Assembly: GCF_003258595.1 (NCBI RefSeq)
Contig: NZ_QHHQ01000001.1
Location: forward strand, 1,302,001-1,366,000
DNA length: 64,000 nucleotides
From: Acuticoccus sediminis
GTDB taxonomy: Bacteria > Pseudomonadota > Alphaproteobacteria > Rhizobiales > Amorphaceae
Reading direction: 5' to 3'
This document shows positions 53,865 to 61,870 of this stretch, piece after piece. A program made the position numbers and the translations under genes. Within the stretch, counting starts at the first letter, position 1, and each line of letters opens with the position of its first letter. The notes under the pieces are model-generated. The model saw only the letters and a program-made list of their open reading frames with translations. It searched no databases and was not told the DNA's origin.

Positions 53865-55688
53865 TCATGCGCCCTCGAGCTGGACTGTCGCGTTGGCGGC
53901 GGCGTTGACCGCTGCCCCGGCCATGGCCGATCCGCCCCGCCGCCCCTTCACCGTGGCGAAGGGGAAGGTCGCCATTGCGGCGAGCGCGGCCTTCGACTCC
54001 GCCGCGCCGACGAAGCCGACGGGGAAGCCGTAGACGGCGGCGGGCCGGGCACCCTGCCGGATGAGCTCCAGTAGCTCGAAGAGCGCCGTCGGAGCGTTGC
54101 CGATCACCACGACCGCGCCGTCTAGGTCGGCGGCGGCGCGGCGGATGGCGATCGCCGAGCGGGTGGTGCCGGCGGCCTTCGCCTCGGCCGGCGTCTCGGG
54201 GTCGTTGATGTGACAGCGCACCTGTTCCGGCGGCACGAAGCGCGCCGAGATCGCGAACCGGGTCATCTCGGTGTCGACGATGACGGGCCGTCCGGCGGCG
54301 AGCGCCCGCTGCGTCGCCTCGATGACCGGGCCGGAGACGATGATGTCGCCGAGGATCCCGGTGTCGCCGGCGGCGTGGACGATGCGCTCCGCGACGGGCG
54401 CCGCGGCGCCGAAGCGCGACAGGTCCGCCTCGGTGCGGATGATCGCGAAGGACTGCGCCGTGATCGCCTCGGGATCGCGCTCGTAGGCGTAGGCGCCGGC
54501 GGTCACGACGCTCACGGGGCCCAGCGGGTGCGCCTCGTGCGGGTAGCGCGGATGGTGGTGGCCGTGGTCGTGCCCGTGGTGGTCGTGGCCGTGGCCCTTG
54601 TGGCCGTGCTCGTGGTCATGGTCGTGGTGACCATGCCCGTGACCGTCGTGGGCGTGCCCGTGGGAATGGGCGTGCCGATGGTCGTCGGCGTGGGGCGTGT
54701 CGCCGTGATGGTGATGGTCGTGCTGGACGGGCGTCAGGACGCGGCAGGCGCCGGTACAGAAGGTGTCGCAGAGCCGGCACGTCTCGACCGATGCGCCCGG
54801 GGCGGACGCACCCATGCCCTCGACGTGGTGGTGGTGGCTTTCCTGCGGGGCGCCCACCTCGGCCTCGAAGCCGAGCACCTGCACGCGGTACTTGCACATG
54901 CCGCAGTTCATCGCCGCCGGCCCGTCGAGGAGCTCCGTCACGCGCTCGGCGAACGTGTCGATCACGGCCGGATGGTCGCCGAGGTAGGCGGCCTTGGCGA
55001 AGGCGATCTCCGGATGCCGCGCGGCCACCGTGTCGGTGAAGCCGTAGATGCGGTCGATCAGCACGCCGGAGAACAGGAAATAGGGGAAGACGACGACGCG
55101 CTTGAAGCCGAGCCGCGTGACCTTCTCGAGGCATGGCTCGACCAGCGGGAAGGTCACGCCGGAATAGGCCGTCTCGCACCAGCCGAAGCCGAAGCCCTCC
55201 CACAGGAGGCGCGCGACCTTCGCGACGTTGGCGTTGGCGTCCGGGTCCGACGCGCCGCGGCCGACGACGACGAGGCAGGTGTCCGAGGCCGGCGCCGGGC
55301 CGTGGGCCGCGTCGAGCGCCTCGACGGCGGCGCGAACGCGGTCGCCCGCGGCGCGCAGCATCCGCGCGTCGACGCCGAGCTCGCGCCCGTAGTCGATCCT
55401 GAGGCCGTTCGCGGCGGCGTAGGTGTTGAGGACGCTCGGAATGTCGTTCTTCGCGTGCATCGCCGCGAAGAGCATGCCCGGGACGGCGAGGATGCGCGAG
55501 ACGCCAGCGTCCCTCAGCGCATCGAGCCCGTCCCGGATCACCGGATTGGCGAACTCCAGATACCCATACTCGACCGGCCAGTCCGGAAAGCGGCCCTTGA
55601 GCGCTGCGGCGACCGTCGCGAACTCGGTCACCGCGCTCCTGGACCGGGAGCCATGGCCGCAGACCATGACCCCGATACGCTCACTCAC
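53865..55688 (-). CDS. CbiX-CobH fusion: sirohydrochlorin cobaltochelatase joined to precorrin-8X methylmutase
   Basis: A 607-residue protein. Residues about 1-260 are a long-form CbiX with two chelatase repeats (GVMVCGHGSRSRS; AVPGMLFAAMHAKNDIP; FPYFLFSGVLIDRI). Two cysteine groups follow: CGMC (264-267), then CRLCDTFCTGAC (306-317). Residues 325-389 are a His-rich linker with 31 His. CobH occupies about 395-607 (YERDPEAITAQSFAIIR; VGFVGAAESKAALA; TVKGRRGGSAMAGAAVNA). The first part inserts cobalt into sirohydrochlorin, the second moves a methyl from C11 to C12. The GTG start at 55688 overlaps the preceding stop (GTGA). Confidence 0.92.
   Translation of the reverse strand: MSERIGVMVCGHGSRSRSAVTEFATVAAALKGRFPDWPVEYGYLEFANPVIRDGLDALRDAGVSRILAVPGMLFAAMHAKNDIPSVLNTYAAANGLRIDYGRELGVDARMLRAAGDRVRAAVEALDAAHGPAPASDTCLVVVGRGASDPDANANVAKVARLLWEGFGFGWCETAYSGVTFPLVEPCLEKVTRLGFKRVVVFPYFLFSGVLIDRIYGFTDTVAARHPEIAFAKAAYLGDHPAVIDTFAERVTELLDGPAAMNCGMCKYRVQVLGFEAEVGAPQESHHHHVEGMGASAPGASVETCRLCDTFCTGACRVLTPVQHDHHHHGDTPHADDHRHAHSHGHAHDGHGHGHHDHDHEHGHKGHGHDHHGHDHGHHHPRYPHEAHPLGPVSVVTAGAYAYERDPEAITAQSFAIIRTEADLSRFGAAAPVAERIVHAAGDTGILGDIIVSGPVIEATQRALAAGRPVIVDTEMTRFAISARFVPPEQVRCHINDPETPAEAKAAGTTRSAIAIRRAAADLDGAVVVIGNAPTALFELLELIRQGARPAAVYGFPVGFVGAAESKAALAAMATFPFATVKGRRGGSAMAGAAVNAAANATVQLEGA
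54536..54716. repeat. Low-complexity His-codon repeat inside the CbiX-CobH gene
   Basis: A run dominated by CAC/CAT, GGC and GAC codons (GTG/ATG complements on the plus strand) encodes the His/Gly/Asp linker. The sequence is imperfectly repetitive and likely to vary in length between strains. Confidence 0.7.
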
Positions 55689-55861
55689 CGAAACTTCACC
55701 ACCGCGACGACGGCAACGGCAAGGACGGCGACGACGGCGATGACCGCGCCGAGCGGGTCGACGGCGTGCGTGTGGCCGTCGGCGAGGGCGGTGTGGCCCG
55801 GGTGGGCGTAGGCGGCGGAGGTGGCGAGGAGGGTGGCGAGTCCGGTCGTCAGGGTGCGCAT
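55685..55861 (-). CDS. Small His-rich membrane protein, 58 residues
   Basis: A short exported or membrane-anchored peptide: a signal-like N-terminus (about 1-19, AAYAHPGH), a His-containing segment HPGHTALADGHTHAVDP with four His, then one membrane segment (AVIAVVAVLAVAVVAVV). It recalls DUF6732-like proteins, but I am not certain. GGAGA precedes the ATG at 55861. Its TGA overlaps the CbiX GTG start, so it is translationally coupled to the cobalt chelatase, suggesting a metal-related role. Confidence 0.7.
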   Translation of the reverse strand: MRTLTTGLATLLATSAAYAHPGHTALADGHTHAVDPLGAVIAVVAVLAVAVVAVVKFR

Positions 55862-56014
55862 GTCGTCTCCGATTTGTGAGGCGCGCACCGGGATTGTGGG
55901 GGGATCCCGCCTTACGGCAGCCGTGGATCTGGCCCCCGGGTTGGGTCGGCCGCACCGCGATCGCTTTCAGTTCCTCCACGGAACGCTGCGCTCAAGGAGC
56001 TATCAGTCTGCCCA

Positions 56015-56074
56015 AACCGTGACAAGATCTTACGGTTCTGTGACTCGCCATGCCGGTGTGAACGAATTATTCAC
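56015..56074. promoter_or_regulatory. Two inverted repeats in the divergent region
   Basis: AACCGT (56015-56020) with ACGGTT (56032-56037), 11 bases apart, and GTGAA (56058-56062) with TTCAC (56070-56074), 7 bases apart. They lie between the corrin operon and the divergent exported-protein gene and could be operators. No cobalamin riboswitch core is recognised nearby. Confidence 0.3.
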
Positions 56075-56140
56075 CTTACGTGTTTCGCTGGTGTCGGCCT
56101 GTCCCACGCTGGCACTGATCGATTGGGAAAGGACTTACTG

Positions 56141-56656
56141 ATGCTGAAGGCACCGCTGTTTGTTGCTGCCATGCTCGTCATCGGCTCCGGCGCCATCGTG
56201 AGCGGCGTCCACGCCGAGGAGAACCCGAGTCTCGATATTTCGGGCAAGTGGAAGGGAAAAGGTTTCGTCCAGAAGGACGACAAGTCGCGCAAGATGAACG
56301 TGACGTGCCAGATCGAAGGCGAGCAGAACGGCAACGACATCGGCTTCGACGGCGAGTGCCGGGCGATGATGGTGCTGAAGCGGGCGATCGGCGCGGACAT
56401 CCAGCGTGAGGGCGTGCGCTACCGCGGCACCTATGTCGGCTCCAACGCCGGCCCGGCGGAACTCGACGGCGGCCCGCAGGACGACGGGCGCATCGTCCTG
56501 ACGATGACCTTCCCCAAGACGATCCACGGCGACGACATCGCGACCATGACGATCGAGCCGGCCAACGACTCGATGTTCAAGATCACCACGGTCGACACCA
56601 TGGACGACGGCCAGACGAAGGTGACCACCGCCGAGATCACGTTCGAACGGAACTGA
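56141..56656 (+). CDS. Exported protein of unknown function, 171 residues
   Basis: No family is recognised. A Sec signal covers about 1-25 (cleavage near VHAEE). The mature part (ISGKWKGKGFVQKDDKSRKM, VTCQIEGEQNG, FDGECRAMM) reads as a small beta-rich protein with a pair of cysteines that could form a disulfide. The ATG at 56141 is preferred because AAAGGA precedes it and the signal peptide starts there. It is divergent from the small membrane protein that leads the corrin operon; a shared function is not established. Confidence 0.75.
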   Translation: MLKAPLFVAAMLVIGSGAIVSGVHAEENPSLDISGKWKGKGFVQKDDKSRKMNVTCQIEGEQNGNDIGFDGECRAMMVLKRAIGADIQREGVRYRGTYVGSNAGPAELDGGPQDDGRIVLTMTFPKTIHGDDIATMTIEPANDSMFKITTVDTMDDGQTKVTTAEITFERN

Positions 56657-57099
56657 TGGCCGGTCTCGCTTCCGGCATCCGGACGGCGCGGTGCGACCCC
56701 GCCACGGCGGCGACGGAAGGTGTCTGCCGGTGCGGCCATTCGGAAGGATGCGGCCGGCATAACGCATGCTTATGTGAGTGGCGCCGCGTGCGTCCGATTG
56801 GCGCGACGGATCGGTCATTTTCGGGTGCCGACCGGCGCCCGGGCCTCCATCGGGAGAGGTGAGGGCGGTGGAAATGCGCCGAAAGTCGTAGCGTTCCGGG
56901 GCGCTGGACCGGCCGCGACCCCGTCGGCAGGCGGATCGGCGAAGTGCCTCAGCGGAGAGCTGTTTTCGCGCCCTGCGACAGGGCGCCCCCTACCGGTTCT
57001 TCTTGCAGTTCCGCTGCACTCTTGCCATATCTTACGCAACTCGGAGGGTCTGTGCCCGCACAGCCCGCCGGCTCCGCTGGATAAACCATAGGAACCTCA
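56657..57099. other. Intergenic stretch before the BI-1 gene
   Basis: No gene is seen in these 443 bases. They contain a perfect hairpin (GCGCCCTG 56968-56975, CGA loop, CAGGGCGC 56979-56986) and a likely promoter for the following gene; the rest shows nothing recognisable. Confidence 0.5.
57003..57031 (+). promoter_or_regulatory. Probable promoter of the BI-1 family gene
   Basis: TTGCAG (57003-57008), 17-bp spacer, CATATC (57026-57031) gives a start near 57038 and a leader of about 60 bases. The match to the housekeeping consensus is moderate. Confidence 0.4.
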
Positions 57100-57882
57100 A
57101 TGGCGACCTGGAATCGGAACACGACTGTACGGCCGACCACTGGAGCCGTGCAGTATGACGCCTCCATTGACCAGGGCCTGCGCAGCTACATGCTCCAGGT
57201 CTACAACTACATGGCGATCGGCCTGGCGCTGACCGGTGTCGCCGCCCTGGGGGTGTTTGCCCTCGCCACCACGCAGGATGCCGCTGGCGCCGCCGCGCAG
57301 ATCGGCAACGGCATCTACCTGACGCAGTTCGGCGTCACGCTCTTCACCACCCCGCTCAAGTGGGTCCTCGCCCTTGCCCCGCTCGGCATCGTCTTCTGGC
57401 TGTCGTTCGGCGTCCACAAGATGGATCCGGCCAAGGCGCGCGGTCTGTTCTTCCTCTACGCCGCGCTCGTCGGCGCGTCGCTGTCGACGATCTTCCTCGT
57501 CTACACCTCCGAAAGCATCGTCCGCGTGTTCTTCATCACCGCGGTCTCCTTCGGCGGCCTGAGCCTCTACGGCTACACGACGAAGAAGGACCTGTCCGGG
57601 ATGGGCTCGTTCCTCATCATGGGAGTGATCGGCATCTTCATCGCGATGCTGGTGAACATCTTCCTGCAGTCGTCCGCGCTCCAGTTCGCCATCTCGATCA
57701 TCGGCGTCCTGGTCTTCGCTGGCCTCACCGCCTACGACACGCAGCGGATCAAGGAGAGCTACTACGTCGGCGACGACGGTGCCGTGGCCGGCCGCAAGGC
57801 GGTGATCGGCGCGCTCCAGCTCTACCTGGACTTCATCATGATGTTCCAGTTCCTGCTGTCGCTGCTCGGCAACCGCAACTAA
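57100..57882 (+). CDS. Bax inhibitor-1/YccA family membrane protein
   Basis: A 260-residue protein with seven hydrophobic segments (about 35-57 to 230-255) and a short hydrophilic N-terminus. Conserved pieces are the YDAS-x-D-x-GLR start, LFFLYAALVGASLSTIF and the TAYDTQRIKESY loop before the last segments with Asp residues implicated in pH-sensitive calcium leak in the family. The role in bacteria is membrane protein quality control or ion leak, not settled. A strong terminator follows. Confidence 0.93.
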   Translation: MATWNRNTTVRPTTGAVQYDASIDQGLRSYMLQVYNYMAIGLALTGVAALGVFALATTQDAAGAAAQIGNGIYLTQFGVTLFTTPLKWVLALAPLGIVFWLSFGVHKMDPAKARGLFFLYAALVGASLSTIFLVYTSESIVRVFFITAVSFGGLSLYGYTTKKDLSGMGSFLIMGVIGIFIAMLVNIFLQSSALQFAISIIGVLVFAGLTAYDTQRIKESYYVGDDGAVAGRKAVIGALQLYLDFIMMFQFLLSLLGNRN

Positions 57883-57910
57883 GACACACGGCCGGATACG
57901 GCTTCTGGAA

Positions 57911-57936
57911 GGGCGCGGACCACCGCGCCCTTTTTT
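57911..57936 (+). terminator. Rho-independent terminator of the BI-1 gene
   Basis: GGGCGCGG (57911-57918), loop ACCA, CCGCGCCC (57923-57930) followed by six T (57931-57936). This is the clearest intrinsic terminator in the window, and isolates the phn operon from upstream transcription. Confidence 0.9.
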
Positions 57937-58006
57937 GTTGTCCGCCGCCCGGGTGCCGGCAGGAACACGAGGCGATCCGCGCGGACTGGACGCGCATTTC
58001 GAGTCG

Positions 58007-58024
58007 CGGTCATAACGCTGTCAC
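58007..58024 (+). promoter_or_regulatory. Pho box upstream of the phn operon
   Basis: CGGTCAT-AACG-CTGTCAC (58007-58024) is the paired 7-bp repeat of PhoB sites with 13 of 14 positions as expected for CTGTCAT/CTGTCAC. It is only 22 bases from the phnG ATG. The operon should be induced by phosphate starvation. Confidence 0.8.
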
Positions 58025-58046
58025 GAACGCTCCCTAGCGAGGCGAC

Positions 58047-58490
58047 ATGACGGCACCTCCCACCCGACAGTCGATTCTGAGATCCCTCGCGCTGGCCGAA
58101 CCGGCGGAGCTCGCCGCCGTTCTGCAGCGCGTCGCGCCCGAGGCGCCGCACACCGTGGTGCGCGGGCCGGAGACCGGCCTCGTCATGGTGCGCGGCCGCA
58201 TCGGCGGCGGCGGCGCTCCGTTCAACGCCGGCGAGGCGACCGTCTCGCGCTGCGTCGTGCGGCTCGCGAGCGGGGAGGTCGGGTTCGGCCACGTCATGGG
58301 GCGGGACGGCACGCGCGCGCGGCAGGTGGCGCTGCTCGACGCGCTGGCCCAGACACCCGCCCACGCCACCGCCGTCGCCAAGGCCGCCGTGACGCTGGAG
58401 CGGGACCGGCTCGCCCGCGAGGCCGGCCGCGCCCGGGAGGTGGCCGCGACGCGGGTGGACTTCTTCACCATGGTGCGGGGCGAGGACTGA
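58047..58490 (+). CDS. phnG: C-P lyase subunit PhnG
   Basis: A 147-residue subunit of the PhnGHIJ core that cleaves carbon-phosphorus bonds. It aligns along its length with E. coli PhnG: TRQSILRSLALAEPAELAA, PETGLVMVRGRIGGGGAPF, NAGEATVSRCVVRL and RVDFFTMVRGED. The start agrees with E. coli. Its stop shares a base with the phnH start. A Pho box is immediately upstream. Confidence 0.95.
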   Translation: MTAPPTRQSILRSLALAEPAELAAVLQRVAPEAPHTVVRGPETGLVMVRGRIGGGGAPFNAGEATVSRCVVRLASGEVGFGHVMGRDGTRARQVALLDALAQTPAHATAVAKAAVTLERDRLAREAGRAREVAATRVDFFTMVRGED

Positions 58491-59074
58491 TGGAGAGCGC
58501 CATCCTCGAAGGCGCCTTCGCGGCGCCGGTGTTCGACTCGCAGGCGGCCTTCCGCGCGATCCTCGCCGCCCTCGCCGAGCCCGGGACGGCGCATCGCCTG
58601 CCCGCGTCCGCACCGCCCGCGCCGCTGTCCCCGACGGCCGGCAGCATCGCGCTGTCGCTGTGCGATCACGAAACGCCCGTGGCGATCGACCCGGCGTTCC
58701 GGGCCGCCGCGCCGTGGATCACCTTCCACACCGGTGCGCCGGTCACCGACGACCGCACGGCCGCGCGCTTCGCCTTCCTCTCCGGCCTCGACACGATCCC
58801 GCCGGGCTTCGGCGTCGGCGACGACCTCTACCCCGACCGGTCGGCGACGCTGGTCGCGCCGATCCGCCTCGAGGGACGCCGGATGACGCTGAGCGGCCCG
58901 GGGATCGACGGTACTCGCACCATAGCGGCGTCCTTCACCGACGCCTTCCTCGACGGCTGGGCGGCCAACCGCGCGCTCTTCCCGCGCGGCCTCGACCTCA
59001 TCCTGGTCGACGAGATCAGCGGCGCGGTGCTGGCGCTGCCCCGGACCACGGAGGTGACATGTACGTCGCGGTAA
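58490..59074 (+). CDS. phnH: C-P lyase subunit PhnH
   Basis: A 194-residue PLP-fold-like scaffold subunit of the C-P lyase core (FDSQAAFRAILAALAEPGTAHRLP; TGAPVTDDRTAARFAFL; DQDLYPDRSATLV-like segment). It dimerises and binds the PhnGIJ complex. It overlaps phnI by 16 bases. Confidence 0.94.
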   Translation: MESAILEGAFAAPVFDSQAAFRAILAALAEPGTAHRLPASAPPAPLSPTAGSIALSLCDHETPVAIDPAFRAAAPWITFHTGAPVTDDRTAARFAFLSGLDTIPPGFGVGDDLYPDRSATLVAPIRLEGRRMTLSGPGIDGTRTIAASFTDAFLDGWAANRALFPRGLDLILVDEISGAVLALPRTTEVTCTSR

Positions 59075-60177
59075 AAGGCGGCGAGGCCGCCATCGCCAAC
59101 GCGCACCGGCTGCTCGCCAAGGACCGGCGCGGCGACCCCGCCGTCCCCGAACTCACCGCCGTGCAGATCGCCGAGCAGCTGACCCTCGCCGTCGACCGCG
59201 TCATGGCCGAGGGCTCGCTCTACGACCCGGAACTTGCGGCCATCGCCATCCGCCAGGCGCGCGGCGACATGATCGAGGCGATCTTCCTCGTGCGCGCCTT
59301 CCGGACGACGCTGCCCCGCTTCGGCACGTCGCGGCCGGTCGACACCGGGTCGATGGCGCTCGCCCGGCGGATCTCGGCGACCTTCAAGGATCTTCCCGGC
59401 GGCCAGGTTCTGGGCCCGACCTTCGACTACACCCACCGCCTCATCGAGGAGGACCTGTCCGCCGAGCCGCCGGCGACCGCCGACCCGCTCGGTCCCGCCC
59501 CGCGCGTTACGGACGTCCTGGGCGGCGAGGGCCTCGTCGAGCCGGACGGACAACACGGCACGGCCGGGGGCGGCGGCGAGGAGGAGCCGGGCGACCTCAC
59601 GCGCGAGGCGACCGTGCCGCCGCTGTCGCGCGCCGTCCGCCTGCAGGCGCTCGCCCGGGGCGACGAGGGCTGGCTCCTCGGCCTCGCCTACTCGACGCAG
59701 CGCGGCTACGGCCGCAACCACCCGTTCGTCGGCGAGATCCGCACCGGCGTGGTGGAGCTCGAGCTCGACATTCCCGAGCTCGGATTCGCCGTCACGCTGG
59801 GGGCGATGACGCTGACCGAGTGCCAGATGGTCAACCAGTTCCACGGCTCGGCCACGGAGCCGGCGCAGTTCACGCGAGGCTACGGCCTCGTGTTCGGCCG
59901 GGTCGAGCGCAAGGCGATGTCGATGGCGCTGGTCGACCGCGCCCTCCGGGCCGACGAGTTCGGCGAGGACCGCGTCGCGCCGGCGCAGGACGAGGAGTTC
60001 GTCATCGCCCACTCCGACAACGTCCAGGCCACGGGCTTCGTGGAGCACCTGAAGCTGCCGCACTATGTGGATTTCCAGGCCGAGCTGGAGCTCGTGCGCA
60101 AGCTGCGCGCCGCCGCCGAACGCGACGCGGCGAGGCGCGGGGACGCGGATCGGGACCGCCAGGAGGCCGCCGAATGA
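59059..60177 (+). CDS. phnI: C-P lyase subunit PhnI
   Basis: A 372-residue nucleosidase subunit that joins phosphonate to ribose. It begins YVAVKGGEAAIANAHRLL and contains LQALARGDEGWLLGLAYSTQRGYGR, TECQMVNQFHGS and EHLKLPHYVDFQ. Relative to E. coli it has a Gly/Glu-rich insert (about 155-175). GGAGG lies just before the ATG at 59059. The next reading frame overlaps its stop. Confidence 0.95.
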   Translation: MYVAVKGGEAAIANAHRLLAKDRRGDPAVPELTAVQIAEQLTLAVDRVMAEGSLYDPELAAIAIRQARGDMIEAIFLVRAFRTTLPRFGTSRPVDTGSMALARRISATFKDLPGGQVLGPTFDYTHRLIEEDLSAEPPATADPLGPAPRVTDVLGGEGLVEPDGQHGTAGGGGEEEPGDLTREATVPPLSRAVRLQALARGDEGWLLGLAYSTQRGYGRNHPFVGEIRTGVVELELDIPELGFAVTLGAMTLTECQMVNQFHGSATEPAQFTRGYGLVFGRVERKAMSMALVDRALRADEFGEDRVAPAQDEEFVIAHSDNVQATGFVEHLKLPHYVDFQAELELVRKLRAAAERDAARRGDADRDRQEAAE

Positions 60178-60230
60178 GCCCGCGCCCGGCGGCCGCCCGC
60201 CCGTCGCAACCGCCGGAGGCCGCCCAATGA
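60174..60230 (+). CDS. Possible 18-residue leader peptide between phnI and the small exported gene
   Basis: An ATG overlapping the phnI stop (ATGA) opens an 18-codon frame (MSPRPAAARPSQPPEAAQ) that ends in a TGA overlapping the next ATG (ATGA). The double coupling could carry ribosomes across the gap. It also holds the ribosome site (GGAGG) of the next gene, so chance is a real alternative. Confidence 0.25.
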   Translation: MSPRPAAARPSQPPEAAQ

Positions 60231-60511
60231 CCAACGCCCGCGCCATCGTCCTCGCCGGAGCCCTCGTCGCGCTCGGGATCGCCGTGCAGCCGCTCGTGCG
60301 CGGCGCCGCCGTGACGCCGGCGGTCGCCCAGAACGACGCCGATCTCCAGGCCTTCGCCGACTTCCTCGGACAGCAGCACCAGCAGACGCTGACGGGTCTG
60401 GAGCAGATCTACGACCGCCTCGGCGAGACCAACGACCTGCTCGCGCGGATCGCCGACCACATGGCGCCGCCGCCCGTCGAGACCGAGAAGCCCAGAGCGC
60501 AGCGGCGATGA
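60227..60511 (+). CDS. Small exported protein of unknown function inside the phn operon, 94 residues
   Basis: No family is recognised. A signal peptide or anchor covers about 1-38 (AIVLAGALVALGIAVQ, possible cleavage near AVAQN). The rest is a Gln/Leu/Asp-rich helix (DADLQAFADFLGQQHQQ, LEQIYDRLGETNDLL). Its start has GGAGG 8 bases upstream, and its stop overlaps the phnJ ATG (ATGA), so it is made with the lyase. C-P lyase is cytoplasmic, hence an exported protein here is unexpected. Confidence 0.75.
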   Translation: MTNARAIVLAGALVALGIAVQPLVRGAAVTPAVAQNDADLQAFADFLGQQHQQTLTGLEQIYDRLGETNDLLARIADHMAPPPVETEKPRAQRR

Positions 60512-61344
60512 CGACGACGCTCACCTACAACTTCGCCTACCTCGACGAGGCGACGAAGCGGATGATCCGCCGCGCCATCCTCAAGGCCGTCGCGATCCCC
60601 GGCTACCAGGTCCCGTTCGCGAGCCGCGAGATGCCGATGCCCTATGGCTGGGGCACCGGCGGCGTGCAGGTCACCGCCGCGCTGATCGGCCCGGACGACA
60701 CGCTGAAGGTGATCGACCAGGGTTCGGACGACACCACCAATGCCGTCTCCATCCGCGCCTTCTTCGCCCGTGTGGCGAACGTCGCCGTGACGACCCGCAC
60801 GGAGGAGGCGACGATCATCCAGACGCGCCACCGCATCCCCGAACGGCCGCTGACCGCCGGGCAGATCCTCGTCTATCAGGTGCCGATCCCCGAGCCGCTG
60901 CGTTTCCTGGAACCGCGCGAGACCGAGACGCGGGTGATGCACGCTCTCGAGGAGTACGGCCTCATGCACGTGAAGCTCTACGAGGACATCGCGCGGCACG
61001 GCCATATCGCCACCACCTACGCCTACCCGGTGAGGGTGGAGGGCCGGTACGTGATGGACCCCTCGCCGACGCCGAAGTTCGACAATCCGAAGATGAACAA
61101 CTCGCCCGCCCTCCAGCTGTTCGGTGCGGGGCGGGAGAAGCGCATCTACGCCCTGCCGCCCTACACCGAGGTGGTCAGCCTCGATTTCGAGGACCATCCG
61201 TTCGAGGTGCAGGCCTTCGAGGAGCCGTGTGCGCTGTGCGGCGCGACGGGCGTCTACCTCGACGAGATCGTGACCGACGACCGGGGAGGGCGCATGTACG
61301 CCTGCTCGGATACGGACTACTGCGAGCAACGCCGTGCCGGATGA
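60508..61344 (+). CDS. phnJ: C-P lyase catalytic subunit PhnJ
   Basis: A 278-residue radical SAM enzyme that breaks the C-P bond. Cysteines Cys241, Cys244, Cys266 and Cys272 (PCALCGATG, ACSDTDYC) sit at the same residue numbers as in E. coli, giving the 4Fe-4S site and the thiyl-radical Cys. Other conserved parts are VPFASREMPMPYGWGTGG and KFDNPKMNN. The start overlaps the stop of the small exported gene (ATGA). Confidence 0.97.
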   Translation: MTTTLTYNFAYLDEATKRMIRRAILKAVAIPGYQVPFASREMPMPYGWGTGGVQVTAALIGPDDTLKVIDQGSDDTTNAVSIRAFFARVANVAVTTRTEEATIIQTRHRIPERPLTAGQILVYQVPIPEPLRFLEPRETETRVMHALEEYGLMHVKLYEDIARHGHIATTYAYPVRVEGRYVMDPSPTPKFDNPKMNNSPALQLFGAGREKRIYALPPYTEVVSLDFEDHPFEVQAFEEPCALCGATGVYLDEIVTDDRGGRMYACSDTDYCEQRRAG

Positions 61345-61870
61345 CCTCGCCGGGCTGGTCCTCAGGGCCGCCGACATCGGCGACGCCGACGCGCTGAACC
61401 GCCTCACCAACCTTCCGGGCGTGCGTTACGGAACGCTGCGCATGCCGTTCACGCCGCTGTCGGCGACGCGCACGATGCTGGCGAACGAGGACCCGAACGT
61501 CCACCGGATCGTCGCGATCATGGGCTGCAAGCTGGTCGGCATCGTCACGCTGTTTCGCGGCGTCGACCGCACCGCGCACAAGGCCGGGATCGGCATCTGC
61601 GTGCATGACGCGTTCACCGGCCGCGGCGTCGGCAACGCACTCATGGCGGCGGCGACCGACCTCGCCGACAACTGGCTGGGGCTGCGCCGTCTGGAGCTCG
61701 ACGTCTCCGTCGACAACGCGGCCGCGATCCACCTCTACGAGAAGCACGGCTTCGAGCACGAGGGGGTCAAGCGCGCGGACAGCCTGCGCGGCGGGATGCT
61801 CGAGGATGTGCTGATGATGGGGCGCCTTCGCGACGCGCCGCCGCGCCAGAGCCCGGAGGGCGCCCGATGA
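61334..61870 (+). CDS. GNAT acetyltransferase within the phn operon
   Basis: A 178-residue GNAT with the acetyl-CoA loop GRGVGNALMAAA and C-terminal YEKHGFEHEGVKR. It starts with GTG, overlapping phnJ by 11 bases. In E. coli, PhnO (also GNAT) acetylates aminoalkylphosphonates; this one resembles RimJ/SpeG-type enzymes more in length, so it may fill that role or detoxify an intermediate. Confidence in GNAT is high, in the substrate low. Confidence 0.88.
   Translation: MPDDLAGLVLRAADIGDADALNRLTNLPGVRYGTLRMPFTPLSATRTMLANEDPNVHRIVAIMGCKLVGIVTLFRGVDRTAHKAGIGICVHDAFTGRGVGNALMAAATDLADNWLGLRRLELDVSVDNAAAIHLYEKHGFEHEGVKRADSLRGGMLEDVLMMGRLRDAPPRQSPEGAR

Noticed and set aside
55862-56140. Cobalamin riboswitch upstream of the corrin operon
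   Set aside because: Fragments such as a CGGTGCGG stretch occur on the minus strand, but the conserved B12-box order and the GCCACTG-type core could not be found. A covariance-model search would be decisive.
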